A stretch of DNA of 64,000 nt from NCBI GenBank assembly GCA_016713925.1, contig JADJOH010000008.1, forward strand, positions 434,001 to 498,000. Direction: 5' to 3'. This DNA is from Bacteroidota bacterium. Lineage in GTDB: Bacteria; Bacteroidota; Bacteroidia; AKYH767-A; OLB10. The notes below the pieces were generated by a model. That model ran no database searches. It was not told where the DNA came from and saw only the letters and a program-made list of their open reading frames with translations. How positions within the stretch are numbered: position 1 is the first letter of the stretch; each line of letters begins with the position of its first letter. This document shows, one piece after another, positions 8,702-19,092 of this stretch. A program made the translations under genes and the position numbers.

Positions 8702-10015
8702 ATGATGTCGAATAAATGTAAATTAATTTCGCTCCTGCAAGCCGGTATTTTTTTCCTGATTTTGGGAGGAAATTATCTTCTTGTCGCACAACAAGGAAAG
8801 GTGTTGAGCGGAACCGTTTCTGATGCTTCTAATAAGGAGCCGATTCCCTTTGCAACCGTGACATTAAAGAAAAGTCTGGTGGGCACTACTACCAATGCCT
8901 CCGGCGAATTTGAATTGCATATTCCTGATTCTAGTGGGGTGGATTCGGTGTTGATTACATTTCTTGGTTATTCCTTTACATCCTTTTCGCTGGACGCCGT
9001 TCAATCGCCCTTGCAAGTTTCTCTAACGCCAACTTCTATCGACCTGAAAGAAGTCCTTATTCGTCCGTTGCCGCCTACCTATTATATCAAGCTGGCAATG
9101 CAATCGCGTAAGGCAAATTATCCCGTCGATCCCTTTGAATCCACCGCCTACTATAGAGAAATTATTCAGGAGAATGGTAGTTTCCTGCGTTCGCATGAAG
9201 GTGTATTTAAAACGTATTATCCCGCCTTTCAGGATAGCGTTAAGAATCAAAATCAATTGATGCTCTTTCGGAAAGCAAATGATTTGACAGAATTGGCTTT
9301 TATGAAGAAGGAGCGTTTAAAGGACGAAGCAAAAGATAAAAGGAGAGAAGAGAAAGCAGTGAAAAAAGGGAAGGCAGTGAAAAAGGAAAGTTCGAAGGAG
9401 GATAAAGACAGTCTAAAGGTCGGTGAAGTATTTGGAGGACCGGAGAATTTGCTGAAGATGGCTGATATTTTTAAGGACCCGGATAATTTTCTCGACAGCA
9501 ATGAATTTAAAAACTATACCTATGCATTTGCCAAATCATCCAGCTATAACAATGCGGCCCTGATGGTTATTCAGTATAAATCGAAAGGCAAGGTGGATCG
9601 TGTTCGTGAAGAAGGATTCATCTATCTCGATATCGCCAGCAATGCCATTGTAAAAATCGAATCGAAAGGCAGCTATTCGATTCCAACGTTGGTCCGCCCT
9701 GTGTTATTTGTGATGGGAATAGGAGTTGAAAATCCAACATTTAAAAGTTCCATCAGTTTTCAGCAGGTCAATGATAGATGGTATCCCAATGCCATGCAAT
9801 TTAACATGAACATTCAGGTGGAGAAGAAAAGAATGTTTTCAAAGAATGATAATTCCAGTTTTGATATCGAGGGCGTATTGGCGATAAACAAATTGAAAAC
9901 GTCTAACTCAACACCTGTCGAAACCGCAAAGCGTTATACCACGAAGAAGCGTCCCGAGCAGCAGGTTTTTAATGATCTGAAGTTGAACTGGTCGGAGATT
10001 AATGTGATTAAGTGA
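8702..10015 (+). CDS. Carboxypeptidase-like regulatory domain envelope protein
   Basis: 437 residues with a signal peptide (hydrophobic stretch about residues 10-30) followed by a CarboxypepD_reg-like beta-sandwich at about 33-115 (GTVSDASNKEPIPFATVTL, then the 'TTNASGEFEL' turn and a plug-like strand ending LKEVLIRP). In Bacteroidota this domain heads TonB-dependent receptors and related envelope proteins; no barrel follows here. The middle contains a Lys/Glu-rich, probably helical insert (about 200-240), and the remainder is beta-rich with FIYLDIASNAIVKIES, like outer-membrane lipid-handling or DUF-type proteins. Function unknown; periplasmic or outer-membrane location expected. There is a second ATG one codon downstream. 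Confidence 0.75.
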   Translation: MMSNKCKLISLLQAGIFFLILGGNYLLVAQQGKVLSGTVSDASNKEPIPFATVTLKKSLVGTTTNASGEFELHIPDSSGVDSVLITFLGYSFTSFSLDAVQSPLQVSLTPTSIDLKEVLIRPLPPTYYIKLAMQSRKANYPVDPFESTAYYREIIQENGSFLRSHEGVFKTYYPAFQDSVKNQNQLMLFRKANDLTELAFMKKERLKDEAKDKRREEKAVKKGKAVKKESSKEDKDSLKVGEVFGGPENLLKMADIFKDPDNFLDSNEFKNYTYAFAKSSSYNNAALMVIQYKSKGKVDRVREEGFIYLDIASNAIVKIESKGSYSIPTLVRPVLFVMGIGVENPTFKSSISFQQVNDRWYPNAMQFNMNIQVEKKRMFSKNDNSSFDIEGVLAINKLKTSNSTPVETAKRYTTKKRPEQQVFNDLKLNWSEINVIK

Positions 10016-10397
10016 GGCGGTAAAGTATTATTAAAAGGACTACAGTAATTGTTTTTCTTCATTTAGGAAAGGGTTAATTTTTTTTGCATTTCACAAACGT
10101 ATGATAATGAGCACTATATTGAATTACTGTTAATTCGAAATATTTTTAGCAATTCAACGAATCTTTTTATACTTTTGGTTTATCAAAGTTTATATTCGTC
10201 CTTCCGGTTTGAGAATTTGAGTCAATTATTTAAGGAGTTTTAGTAGATTATTTTGAATGAATTTCTATCGATTATTTCACAAGGTAGAAGTTGTGGTGAA
10301 GTTTATTTGAAGAAGCAGTAAAGTTATTTTAGTCGATTACGATTACAACGAATACTATTTAGTCTTATTTTAAAAACCAACCTAATCTTTTATACCC
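10016..10397. other. AT-rich intergenic region before secreted-protein cluster
   Basis: These 382 bases hold no plausible gene. The stretch is conspicuously AT-rich and marks the start of a run of AT-rich genes encoding secreted proteins that continues to 19.1 kb. It presumably carries the promoter for the 10398 gene, but I cannot point to a convincing TAnnTTTG element. Confidence 0.5.
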
Positions 10398-10787
10398 ATG
10401 AAAAAGTTCGCTTCCCTATTCCTATTGGTACTAAGTTTTACCATTAGCTATGGTCAATCCATTACCGACATTGCATTTAAAACGGACACAACTTCTACAC
10501 CGGAAGTTGTATCGTGTAAATTCATCATTCATTTATCAGACTCCACGCAAATCGATGAGATTGATATTGATCTTGGGGCCATGGAAGGTTCCTCTGATTT
10601 GATTGATTATAACTTCGACTTTGATGTTTCTTCCGGTCTTCCTACCGGTTTTTCCTATGTCAGAAGTGGCAATTCTGTCAATGTAGAAACCGGAACCATC
10701 GCTGAATACCCTACTTATTTTGGAAGGGTCAGACTGAAAAAGTCTAATGGACAGTTTACTGATTATTTCTCCTTTACCTCCAACTAA
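10398..10787 (+). CDS. Small secreted protein, function unknown
   Basis: 129 residues with a signal peptide of about 19 residues (MKKFASLF to YGQS). The mature part is acidic and Ser/Thr/Asp-rich with alternating strand-forming residues, like a single immunoglobulin-type or cohesin-like beta sandwich; no catalytic motif is visible. It has no T9SS tail. It sits 30 bases before a giant T9SS adhesin and points the same way, so the two may be co-transcribed and act together at the surface, but this is inference from position only. Confidence 0.65.
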   Translation: MKKFASLFLLVLSFTISYGQSITDIAFKTDTTSTPEVVSCKFIIHLSDSTQIDEIDIDLGAMEGSSDLIDYNFDFDVSSGLPTGFSYVRSGNSVNVETGTIAEYPTYFGRVRLKKSNGQFTDYFSFTSN

Positions 10788-10817
10788 ATTTAAATTTTAA
10801 TGTAAACTCTTACTTCC

Positions 10818-12053
10818 ATGAAAAAACTCATCGGTTTAACGTTGATGTGCCTGTTGGTACATGCTATTTCATTTGCCGGCAATTATACCTGGACCGGCAC
10901 CATTAATTCTTCCTGGGATAGTACCGGGAATTGGAATCCTGCTGGCGTACCAACATCAAATGATACGATCAATATCAATTCAACTACAAATTCACTTGCG
11001 CTGGATGGAAATCGAACTGTTCGAAGAATTGTTATGAATTCTGATACTTTGGACCTGGGGGGTGATACTCTTACGATAACCGTATCTGCCGGAATGAATG
11101 GAGGGTCCATTAACAATGGCGTTTATAATGCTAATTGCAGCGGACTTTTAAATTTTGCCGGCACCACCTTTGGAGCGGTAGTGGTAGCAAAGGGACAGAT
11201 TAAATTAAACGGCTGTATATTTAACACTACAGCTTCGTTTGAACATATTGGCTCCGCAGCTGGTGTAGGAACAGGAGGTAATACATTTAATGGTGTTACC
11301 ACTTTGAAAAACACAGGAACTACGACCTTACGTTTAGGTGGGACCAATTCAGATACATTTAATGATGATGTATATATAATTAATTCATCAGCCATGGTTG
11401 GGTCCGGAAGTTTACAACTTTCATACGGAGCGACGAGTTATTTTAATGGAAATCTCATAGTTAGTTCTACTACTGTTTTTGGTATAAGTTTTAGCGGAGC
11501 GGGATCAGGTAGTTCTGTTCTTGATACCGGAAAGACAATTACAATAGGCAGTGCCGGCTTTGGAGGAACGTTACTTTTAAGAAATTTTACTCAGTTACAC
11601 AGTACCGCTCAAAGTATGACTTTATCAGGTGCTCTTAATTTGGTGAATTCAACATTTAATGGTCCTCTAACTTGTACCTCTGGTAACATTTTATTATCCG
11701 GAAATAATTTCCATGGCGCAACCAGTTTTACCAAAACTGGTCCTTCATCTGATTATTCTGCTGGCGGAAATCATTTTTTTCAAAGTGTAACAGTCAGTAA
11801 TAATACCACCAATTCGGCTATTGTCCGTTTTGCAGCAACTTCCGGTGATATTTACTATAACGATGTTGCTCTTAATACCAATACAGGGTTTATTCAATTG
11901 GCATATTCAGACACCAATGAATTCAAAGGGGACTTAACCATTAATAGTTCAAAAGTAACGTTCAATAACGGTAATGGCATATTACAATGTACAGGCGGGA
12001 ATGCACAGGAGTTTGGAGGGATGCTCCCTTTGTGGTTGGAAAGCTATGGATGA
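10818..12053 (+). CDS. Giant T9SS adhesin, N-terminal part (ends at a frameshift)
   Basis: 411 residues with a signal peptide (1-20, ending SFAG) followed by YTWTGTINSSWDSTGNWNP, the opening common in Bacteroidota surface beta-helix proteins, and then strand-rich repeats of the kind 'GNxFNGVTTLKNTGTTTLRLGG'. The coding sense does not end at the TGA at 12051-12053: the text after residue 400 (PLWLESYG) is out of character, while the next frame continues the pattern with LWMNKSTSTLTLQK and reads on to 18118. One missing G in the run at 12018-12020 restores a single gene of about 2433 codons, 10818-18118. Either an assembly error or a recent mutation. Confidence 0.75.
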   Translation: MKKLIGLTLMCLLVHAISFAGNYTWTGTINSSWDSTGNWNPAGVPTSNDTININSTTNSLALDGNRTVRRIVMNSDTLDLGGDTLTITVSAGMNGGSINNGVYNANCSGLLNFAGTTFGAVVVAKGQIKLNGCIFNTTASFEHIGSAAGVGTGGNTFNGVTTLKNTGTTTLRLGGTNSDTFNDDVYIINSSAMVGSGSLQLSYGATSYFNGNLIVSSTTVFGISFSGAGSGSSVLDTGKTITIGSAGFGGTLLLRNFTQLHSTAQSMTLSGALNLVNSTFNGPLTCTSGNILLSGNNFHGATSFTKTGPSSDYSAGGNHFFQSVTVSNNTTNSAIVRFAATSGDIYYNDVALNTNTGFIQLAYSDTNEFKGDLTINSSKVTFNNGNGILQCTGGNAQEFGGMLPLWLESYG

Positions 12054-15000
12054 ATAAGTCCACAAGTACCCTTACCTTGCAAAAAGCGGTGACAATTGAC
12101 AGTTTATTGACATTAACATCCGGCATTGTATACGCGGATTCAACAAATTTGTTAACTTTAAAAGCTGGTGGAGCAACTTCCGGAGCAAGTGATTTAAGTT
12201 TTATTGATGGACCGATGAAGAAAATTGGAAATACGGCTTTTGTTTTTCCTATCGGAAATTCGAGTTATCATTCACCAATCAAAATAGGAAATTCTTCAAG
12301 CGCCACCAATGCATTTTATGCACGTAATTATCATTTAGAACCCGCATATTCAGAGTTTTCTGATTCATCAATTGATTTTGTGAATCCATGCGAATTCTGG
12401 GAGCTAAAACAAATTATTGGAAGTGATTCTATTAGCCTTGGAATAGCACATGATTCCTCAAGATGTTTATATTCTTATTCGGGAAATTCAACTGTTTTAA
12501 GAGAGCTTAATAATAATTGGGTAGATATTGGGAATAGTCTTGATAGTCTGGGATTTCTAAATTCCATTTACAAACAAACAGGAAGTATTATTATTACTAG
12601 TGGATTGAAAAGTTTATTTAAAAATAGGATTAGTTTATTGGACAATTATGCAGTGATTGGCAAAAATTCAGTCCAATCTGATAGAGATATTAGAATAGAT
12701 GGGAATATTTGTTCGGTTGGAAGTATTTCCAACGTTATTCTTTCTAGTGATTCTGTTTTTTCAATTGGAGATTGCGCCCTTACTGTATCATGCTCTGATA
12801 GTTTAATTGAAATGATTAGAAATTTTAAAGGCAAGAATTTAAATGCCTTAATAAATGGAAATAGTTTTACTCATGGTATTTATTATTCAAGCACATCAAT
12901 CCATTTGGATTCAACAGTACATTTAATTGGCGATTCAAATTCAAAATTTATTTTTATTGCCAATGATTCTATCATTTTTGGTGGAATGGCATCAATTAAT
13001 TTTGGAAATGTAAAGCCATACAATGTTGTATGGGTAAGCAATTTGGGTACCAGAATTTCGACACCTGTATATTTATCAGGACTTTTCTTCAGTAAGGAGT
13101 CGATAATAATTGAAGACCGAGCTAATTATTTCATAAGTACATATTCTAGTAATTCAGTTATTTTTAAGGGTGTTAGTTCATTGAGGTATGATTCTTATTT
13201 TTATGACTTAAATATTACTTCTCCAATAAAATTTAAAGAGGCAATTAACAATACTTCTGCTACTAATTTACCAATTTGTCCGAACATAATTAATGACGGC
13301 TTTACCAGTGGCTCATATTCAGCTTCTGCCGGTCAAAGAGTAGTTGTTTCAGAAAATGGTGATACATACGTTGCGGGTTATTACAGGGGTGTTTTAACTT
13401 TTGGCAATACAACTATTTCAAATCTAAACCAAGGTCTTTTAAATCAAGGAACTTTTGTTGCAAAGTACGATGATTGCGGAAATCTGATATGGGTTACAGG
13501 TCCGACTGGCTTTTACTCTGGAGGCCCCACAGGTATTACGATTGATGAAAACCGGGGGATTCTTTATGTCTTAGGTCAATATATTGGTGCAAATACTGGA
13601 AGTAACATGAATTTTGGTTCATGTGCGACATGTTCCATCATAGGAAATGATATCAATGGAGTATATCTTGTAGCGTATGATATTGCAAGTGGTAACGCTT
13701 TATGGGCTAAGACTATAAATGCAACATATGGAGCGAATTCGTACAATGCAGTCGTCGATCATTCAGGAAATTTAAATATTAATTTTGCTTGGTTTCTAAA
13801 CGGAGGTTCAAATGGTGCAATTGGTACTGTAGACGGATCATCAATTCCCCCTCCATTAAACCCGCTTAGTGCATCCCATCACATAGCTCAATTCGATCCA
13901 AATGGAACACTTAGCTGGATTAATCTAATTGATGGAAATTTATTTCTGAATAGAAATAATCCTCGCCAAGGTTTAGCTGTTGACAATCAAAATAATATTT
14001 ATGTAGCAGGAATCTTTGGTGATTTTTTAAACGCAGGACCTGTTAATTTAACTACTACTTCACAATATGACATTGACTTGTTCTTTTATAGTTGTGGACA
14101 AAATGGAAGTTTTAGATGGGTAAACCAGATAGGAAGTCAAAGTGTGCCAAATTTTGGATATGAACTAGAAGGGACCAATCATCTGATTGTTGACAATGAA
14201 AATAATGTTTTGTTATACACCAGCTTGCTAACAAATGCCTTTATCCCAAATTCACCCCTCTCATTGCAAGGGGTTACTTTAACGAATTCCGGTTTGTTGG
14301 ATTCTTATTTATTAAAATTCGATATTAATGGTAATCTTATCTATAATACCGGTCAGGCTTGGATAACAAATTTTTTTGATTCAGGACCGAATGATAGAGT
14401 AACTATTGGGAGATTTGTGCAAGACCAGGGGCAAAATGATTATTATACTTTACTAGGCTATAAACTGGCCGGTAACTTAGTTTCAGTTAATGATTGCATA
14501 GGTTGCCTTACCTCCACCAATACAGCTCAAAGTACTAGCCCTTTTCTCACTAGAATTGATAAGTCTGGTGTTTTAAGTTTAGCTACAACTTTAGGTAATA
14601 ACAACGGCGCATCGTGGAATGATTTAGGCACCTCAATGGGAGGATATTATAAAGTTACAGGTGGATTTGTCGGGAACATGACTTATTTGAATACGAGTTT
14701 GACTTCTTCATTACCTACTAATCAAAATATGAGTTTAATTGTAAATCAAATTCCGGTTATTAATACTTCGAACAATTCAAACGCACAGTGTGTGGATTTT
14801 CCCATTACTCTAAGCACTAATCCCGGAGTTAGCTATTTGTGGTCAACAGGAGAAACGTCGTCCACCATAGTTGCAGAAAATTCTGGCACATATTCAGTCA
14901 CCATAACACAATATTGTGGATGCACGTCAACTGCCTCAATAGTATTACATGGAATTTATGTTGAACCTTTAGTTACACAACAAATTAGTTGCATAAATTC

Positions 15001-18000
15001 TACAGGCGCAGCACAAATTAATATTATAAATGGTACAGGGCCATTTACTTATCTTTGGAATCCCGGAGGAATAACCACTAATTCAATAAATAATTTATCT
15101 ACCGGAACATATTTTTGTACGGTTACAGATGTAAGTGGATGTAGCGTCACAACATCAATTAATATTGGTAATTATATTAATGGAGTGCCGATAACTTTGA
15201 AGGGTGATATTTATGAATGCAGCTCGGATGACATTTATAGTGTAGTGAATCCGATTCCCGGGGTTCCATATAGCTATGAAATAATTGATAATAACGGCAG
15301 TACTGTGAGTAACACTGGTAGTTCGGTAACTATTCCGCAAGGTTCAGTCGCATTACCATTTACAGTAACATTCTATTCTTATGCTGGGACCCAATGTGAA
15401 AAAAGTGCTAGTCTTGATGTTTATCCCTGTTGTTATGGAAGCATAAATGCAGATGAGCCGGGATCAACTTTAACTTTTACTGACATTAAAGCAAGCGACC
15501 TGCTCACACTTCCAAATTTATCATTATATTTTACAGGGGGAAATACTCTAACTTTAAATCAAACCACAAGTCTTACTGATGCGATTGCAATTAATGGTAC
15601 ATTTACTGTTGACATGGATTTTAATTTTGCAAGTTGCCATATTTTAATGGGGCCAAATTCTAAAATTGTAGTCGAGAGCCCTTATCTACTGACCTGTGTA
15701 AACAGAGTGTACTTTCACTCTTGTGGTAGTTACATGTGGAAGGGAATTCATCTGGAATCAGGAGGTGCAAACATGAAAGGAATTGATTGGTATATTGAAG
15801 ATGCAAAAACCGCGCTTTTTGTAGGCACTGGCTCTAATTATTTGTTTCAAGACACTTATTTTAATAAAAACTGGGTGGCTATTGATTTGGAAGCAGATAT
15901 GGATAAAATATCAAACCTAACAAGTTGTACGATTGAATGTGTTGATCAATTATTTTCACCCGGCACATTTTATCTAAACCCAACACCAATTCCCTCTACA
16001 ATCCAATTGCCTCCACATGTGAATCAACGCAGCTTTATTGGAATTGATGTAAAGGATGTTGTGGATGATATTAATTCTGCAACGACTTATGTGGGACTTC
16101 AAATAGGTGCGGAATCTTGGCCAAATAATATTGGTGGGAATAATCCCTATCTTGGTTGCAATCCTTGCAGCTCAAATACTTTTTATCATCTCGATATTGC
16201 TATTCGAGGTGTTAATTCTGATATGCTAATAATCAACAATAATTTTAAAGGGATAGACAATGCAAGTAATCCTGTAGCTGAAGGTACACATTTGCATTTA
16301 CAACCCGGGACTGCTATTTTATCAAACCATTCTAATAGACCAGAACCCAATAAGCTTTATATTGGAACGGATAATAATGGAGCATTTAATACGCTATATA
16401 AAAATACATTTGAAGATGGGAAACGAGGCGTTTTATTACTAAATAATGTTAATGGTATAATAAAATTTAATACTTTTACAGGAATGACAGGCTCCGGCGT
16501 TCAACTTCGAAGTGGAATCAATCAAGACCTGGAAATCTTGAATAATACTTTTATTGATTGCTCGCGAGGGGTGTTTTTGCGTAATGCCTCCAATTTGAAT
16601 GGAAGTACAGAACTAATAAAAGTGGAAAGTAATATATTTGACTATTCATGGTCTTCAAACCTGGGCGTATTGCCCGGGACTTCATTACCTATGTTTGCTT
16701 TAGTGACAGCGGGATCAGCTAAACCAATAAATCTATTGATTAAGAATAACAACATACAAAGAGCCAAAACAGGAATATCTCTTAATAACTATGGCAGTAA
16801 GTTATTTTATCTCGAAGTTAGTAATAATACAATTGGCTTAGATAATGACATAAACAAAAGTCTATATGGAATAAGGTCAGTAAATTGCAGGTATGTTCAA
16901 ATAAAACAAAATGGTATTGGCAAATTAGGAACAAGCACCGGACTTACCCCAATAGGTATTAGTTTAGAAAGTGCTTTAAAAAATCAATTATATGAAAATA
17001 CACTTTACAGAATGGGCTCCGGCATTGGAGCATTTAATTCCGTAATGCCTAGTACGTTACAATGCAATTATATGGATGATAACGAAACCGGTGTTTATTT
17101 TCAAAATAGTAATTTAGGGGTACAAGGTAGTGCGAATTTGCCAAGCGATAATCAGTTTGTAAGTTCAAACTTTAGCGATATACAAGCAAACAATTCATCT
17201 CAGGTACAAAATACTTGGTGGACAAGGTCAACAGTTTTACCTTGGGCGAGTTCGAATCAAATCCCTACTTTCCCTTCCAATCCAATTAATTTTAATTTAG
17301 TTTCGATATCCCCTATTCCTGCAGAAAATTGTGATAATCCTTGTATGGGTCCCGGTTGTGATCAAAATCGTTTATTGTTTATTGTTGAGAATGACTCTGA
17401 TTTTCAGCAACTTAGTGCAGAGGCTCAATACTTGGCAAAGCTCAATGCCTTTCGAATTATTCAGGAGGATACAAGCATTTTCAATATGAATTTGCCCTCC
17501 GATTCTCTCTACAAAATTTTTTATGATAGCATGATTCAGGTTAATGCTGGCTACATTCAGTACGTAGAGCACTCAATTCAGGAATTAGACACAGCCGAAG
17601 CAAGAAATTACAATGAGTTTATTACTCCTGACAATGAAATTGAATATTATTTGAAAATTGTAACTCAAATTTATTTGGATACATGGGCTCGTGGAAATTT
17701 TGATCTGGATTCTACAACTACTGAAATCCTAATGGAAGTATCTCATTTGTCGCCTGAATATTTTGGCGAAGCCGTTTATCTTGCTCGAGCCTTATTGGAT
17801 GAATATTTAGATGATTATCCTTATGAGGAAGGTTCAAATAGGATGTCATTAAGCAAACATAAAAAAGATGCAGGATTTTTCATTTTTCCTAATCCAAGTA
17901 TAAGTGGAATTTTTACGATATTGAATAATGGTGAGGTATTAAGAAATTGTACATTGACAGTTTATTCAATGGAAGGACGATTAATTCATTCACAGTTAAT

Positions 18001-18118
18001 TTCGAATTATGACAAATGGCTTCAAGTAGATTTATCAAGTCAAAAGGCGGGAACATTCTTTGTTAAGATCATCTCAGGGGAGAACATAATGATTAATTCA
18101 ATAATTAAATTGGAGTAA
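11987..18118 (+). CDS. Giant T9SS adhesin, main part: ice-binding-like, propeller, SprB, beta-helix, sorting tail
   Basis: Open frame of 2043 codons from an ATG at 11987; sense coding probably begins near 12020, in continuation of the gene at 10818. Domains in order: strand repeats to about 220; an ice-binding-like (DUF3494-type) domain at about 235-375 with the 'GIYYSS..L.GDSNSKFIFIA..YNVVWVSN' pattern; SBBP-like propeller repeats at about 450-905 (GDTYVAGYYRG, NNIYVAGIFGDF); a partial and a full SprB-type repeat at about 930-1060; a right-handed beta-helix at about 1150-1760; and a T9SS type A sorting domain from about 1964 (FFIFPNPSISGIF to the C-terminus). Expected surface-exposed adhesin. 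Codon use is visibly AT-rich. Confidence 0.82.
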   Translation: MYRRECTGVWRDAPFVVGKLWMNKSTSTLTLQKAVTIDSLLTLTSGIVYADSTNLLTLKAGGATSGASDLSFIDGPMKKIGNTAFVFPIGNSSYHSPIKIGNSSSATNAFYARNYHLEPAYSEFSDSSIDFVNPCEFWELKQIIGSDSISLGIAHDSSRCLYSYSGNSTVLRELNNNWVDIGNSLDSLGFLNSIYKQTGSIIITSGLKSLFKNRISLLDNYAVIGKNSVQSDRDIRIDGNICSVGSISNVILSSDSVFSIGDCALTVSCSDSLIEMIRNFKGKNLNALINGNSFTHGIYYSSTSIHLDSTVHLIGDSNSKFIFIANDSIIFGGMASINFGNVKPYNVVWVSNLGTRISTPVYLSGLFFSKESIIIEDRANYFISTYSSNSVIFKGVSSLRYDSYFYDLNITSPIKFKEAINNTSATNLPICPNIINDGFTSGSYSASAGQRVVVSENGDTYVAGYYRGVLTFGNTTISNLNQGLLNQGTFVAKYDDCGNLIWVTGPTGFYSGGPTGITIDENRGILYVLGQYIGANTGSNMNFGSCATCSIIGNDINGVYLVAYDIASGNALWAKTINATYGANSYNAVVDHSGNLNINFAWFLNGGSNGAIGTVDGSSIPPPLNPLSASHHIAQFDPNGTLSWINLIDGNLFLNRNNPRQGLAVDNQNNIYVAGIFGDFLNAGPVNLTTTSQYDIDLFFYSCGQNGSFRWVNQIGSQSVPNFGYELEGTNHLIVDNENNVLLYTSLLTNAFIPNSPLSLQGVTLTNSGLLDSYLLKFDINGNLIYNTGQAWITNFFDSGPNDRVTIGRFVQDQGQNDYYTLLGYKLAGNLVSVNDCIGCLTSTNTAQSTSPFLTRIDKSGVLSLATTLGNNNGASWNDLGTSMGGYYKVTGGFVGNMTYLNTSLTSSLPTNQNMSLIVNQIPVINTSNNSNAQCVDFPITLSTNPGVSYLWSTGETSSTIVAENSGTYSVTITQYCGCTSTASIVLHGIYVEPLVTQQISCINSTGAAQINIINGTGPFTYLWNPGGITTNSINNLSTGTYFCTVTDVSGCSVTTSINIGNYINGVPITLKGDIYECSSDDIYSVVNPIPGVPYSYEIIDNNGSTVSNTGSSVTIPQGSVALPFTVTFYSYAGTQCEKSASLDVYPCCYGSINADEPGSTLTFTDIKASDLLTLPNLSLYFTGGNTLTLNQTTSLTDAIAINGTFTVDMDFNFASCHILMGPNSKIVVESPYLLTCVNRVYFHSCGSYMWKGIHLESGGANMKGIDWYIEDAKTALFVGTGSNYLFQDTYFNKNWVAIDLEADMDKISNLTSCTIECVDQLFSPGTFYLNPTPIPSTIQLPPHVNQRSFIGIDVKDVVDDINSATTYVGLQIGAESWPNNIGGNNPYLGCNPCSSNTFYHLDIAIRGVNSDMLIINNNFKGIDNASNPVAEGTHLHLQPGTAILSNHSNRPEPNKLYIGTDNNGAFNTLYKNTFEDGKRGVLLLNNVNGIIKFNTFTGMTGSGVQLRSGINQDLEILNNTFIDCSRGVFLRNASNLNGSTELIKVESNIFDYSWSSNLGVLPGTSLPMFALVTAGSAKPINLLIKNNNIQRAKTGISLNNYGSKLFYLEVSNNTIGLDNDINKSLYGIRSVNCRYVQIKQNGIGKLGTSTGLTPIGISLESALKNQLYENTLYRMGSGIGAFNSVMPSTLQCNYMDDNETGVYFQNSNLGVQGSANLPSDNQFVSSNFSDIQANNSSQVQNTWWTRSTVLPWASSNQIPTFPSNPINFNLVSISPIPAENCDNPCMGPGCDQNRLLFIVENDSDFQQLSAEAQYLAKLNAFRIIQEDTSIFNMNLPSDSLYKIFYDSMIQVNAGYIQYVEHSIQELDTAEARNYNEFITPDNEIEYYLKIVTQIYLDTWARGNFDLDSTTTEILMEVSHLSPEYFGEAVYLARALLDEYLDDYPYEEGSNRMSLSKHKKDAGFFIFPNPSISGIFTILNNGEVLRNCTLTVYSMEGRLIHSQLISNYDKWLQVDLSSQKAGTFFVKIISGENIMINSIIKLE

Positions 18119-19092
18119 TGAAAAAGGTCATTTGGTATATCTTCCTGATGGTCGTTCCAATTAATGTGTCGGCTCAACTTAATCTTGTTCCTAATCCTGG
18201 TTTTGAGAATTATTCATCATGTCCTCATTTTCCTCCTGATGGTAGTATAGTTAATGCAGTTCCATGGTTTCAACCTTGGACATCTTTAAATTCATCTGAT
18301 TTTTTTCATACTTGTGATACAGTTGATCAAATGGTTTCTGTCCCTATTAATTTTGGAGGATACCAATGGCCACATTCAGGATATGGTTATGCTGGAATAT
18401 TATGTTATTTTTCCTCAAATCCTAATCCACCTATAAATAGTCGAGAATATTTGGAGGTTGAATTGTTAGATACATTAATGGCAGGATTAGTGTATAATGT
18501 ATCATTCTATGTTAATCTTGGTGATACATCACAATATGCATGTAATAATATTGGTGTTCATTTTTCAGATTCGATTATTTTATTTAACCCATTTACATCT
18601 CCACTTCTTTTGCAAGTTCCATTTCATGTTTATACTCAAACTATTATTTCCGATTCAGTAATATGGTATTTGATTTCAGGAAACTATACTGCAAATGGTG
18701 GAGAAAAGTTTATGGTAGTTGGAAACTTTAAACCTGATACAGCAACTTCAATTCAACTGACGGGTTTTGGAACAAAGCCTGCTGCATATTATTATTTCGA
18801 TGATTTCAATGTTAGCCTTGACAGTTCTACATCAGTGGAGGAATTGAATATAAGGGATGTTATTATTTCACCCAATCCATCATCGGATGTATTTACAATT
18901 TCAACTGCACAAGGGCTTCCACTTATTGGAAATTTTACAATTAGTAATTTGCAAGGGCAGCAAATTGTGAGTGCAGTAATTCACAGTGAGAAACAATTCA
19001 CAATAGATTTAAATAATTATGCTAAAGGTGTATATCTATTAAAAATGCAAATGGGAGAAGGTGTTTTAATACGGAAGTTGGTGAAGATGTAA
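18118..19092 (+). CDS. T9SS type A sorting domain-containing secreted protein
   Basis: 324 residues. The ATG shares its A with the preceding stop (TAATG at 18116-18120), so translation is coupled to the giant adhesin. A signal peptide (1-19, ending VSAQ) is followed by LNLVPNPGFENYSSCP, a frequent opening of Bacteroidota carbohydrate-binding-like jelly rolls; the body to about 235 is a single beta sandwich with several Cys. The last 80 residues are a T9SS type A tail (ISPNPSSDVFTIS to VYLLKMQ). It is probably secreted with, and attached next to, its giant neighbour; the ligand is unknown. Confidence 0.82.
   Translation: MKKVIWYIFLMVVPINVSAQLNLVPNPGFENYSSCPHFPPDGSIVNAVPWFQPWTSLNSSDFFHTCDTVDQMVSVPINFGGYQWPHSGYGYAGILCYFSSNPNPPINSREYLEVELLDTLMAGLVYNVSFYVNLGDTSQYACNNIGVHFSDSIILFNPFTSPLLLQVPFHVYTQTIISDSVIWYLISGNYTANGGEKFMVVGNFKPDTATSIQLTGFGTKPAAYYYFDDFNVSLDSSTSVEELNIRDVIISPNPSSDVFTISTAQGLPLIGNFTISNLQGQQIVSAVIHSEKQFTIDLNNYAKGVYLLKMQMGEGVLIRKLVKM

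Noticed and set aside
12010..12025. Phase variation by slippage at the frameshift G-run
   Set aside because: A run of three or four G is short for slipped-strand switching; a consensus error is the simpler explanation until reads are examined.
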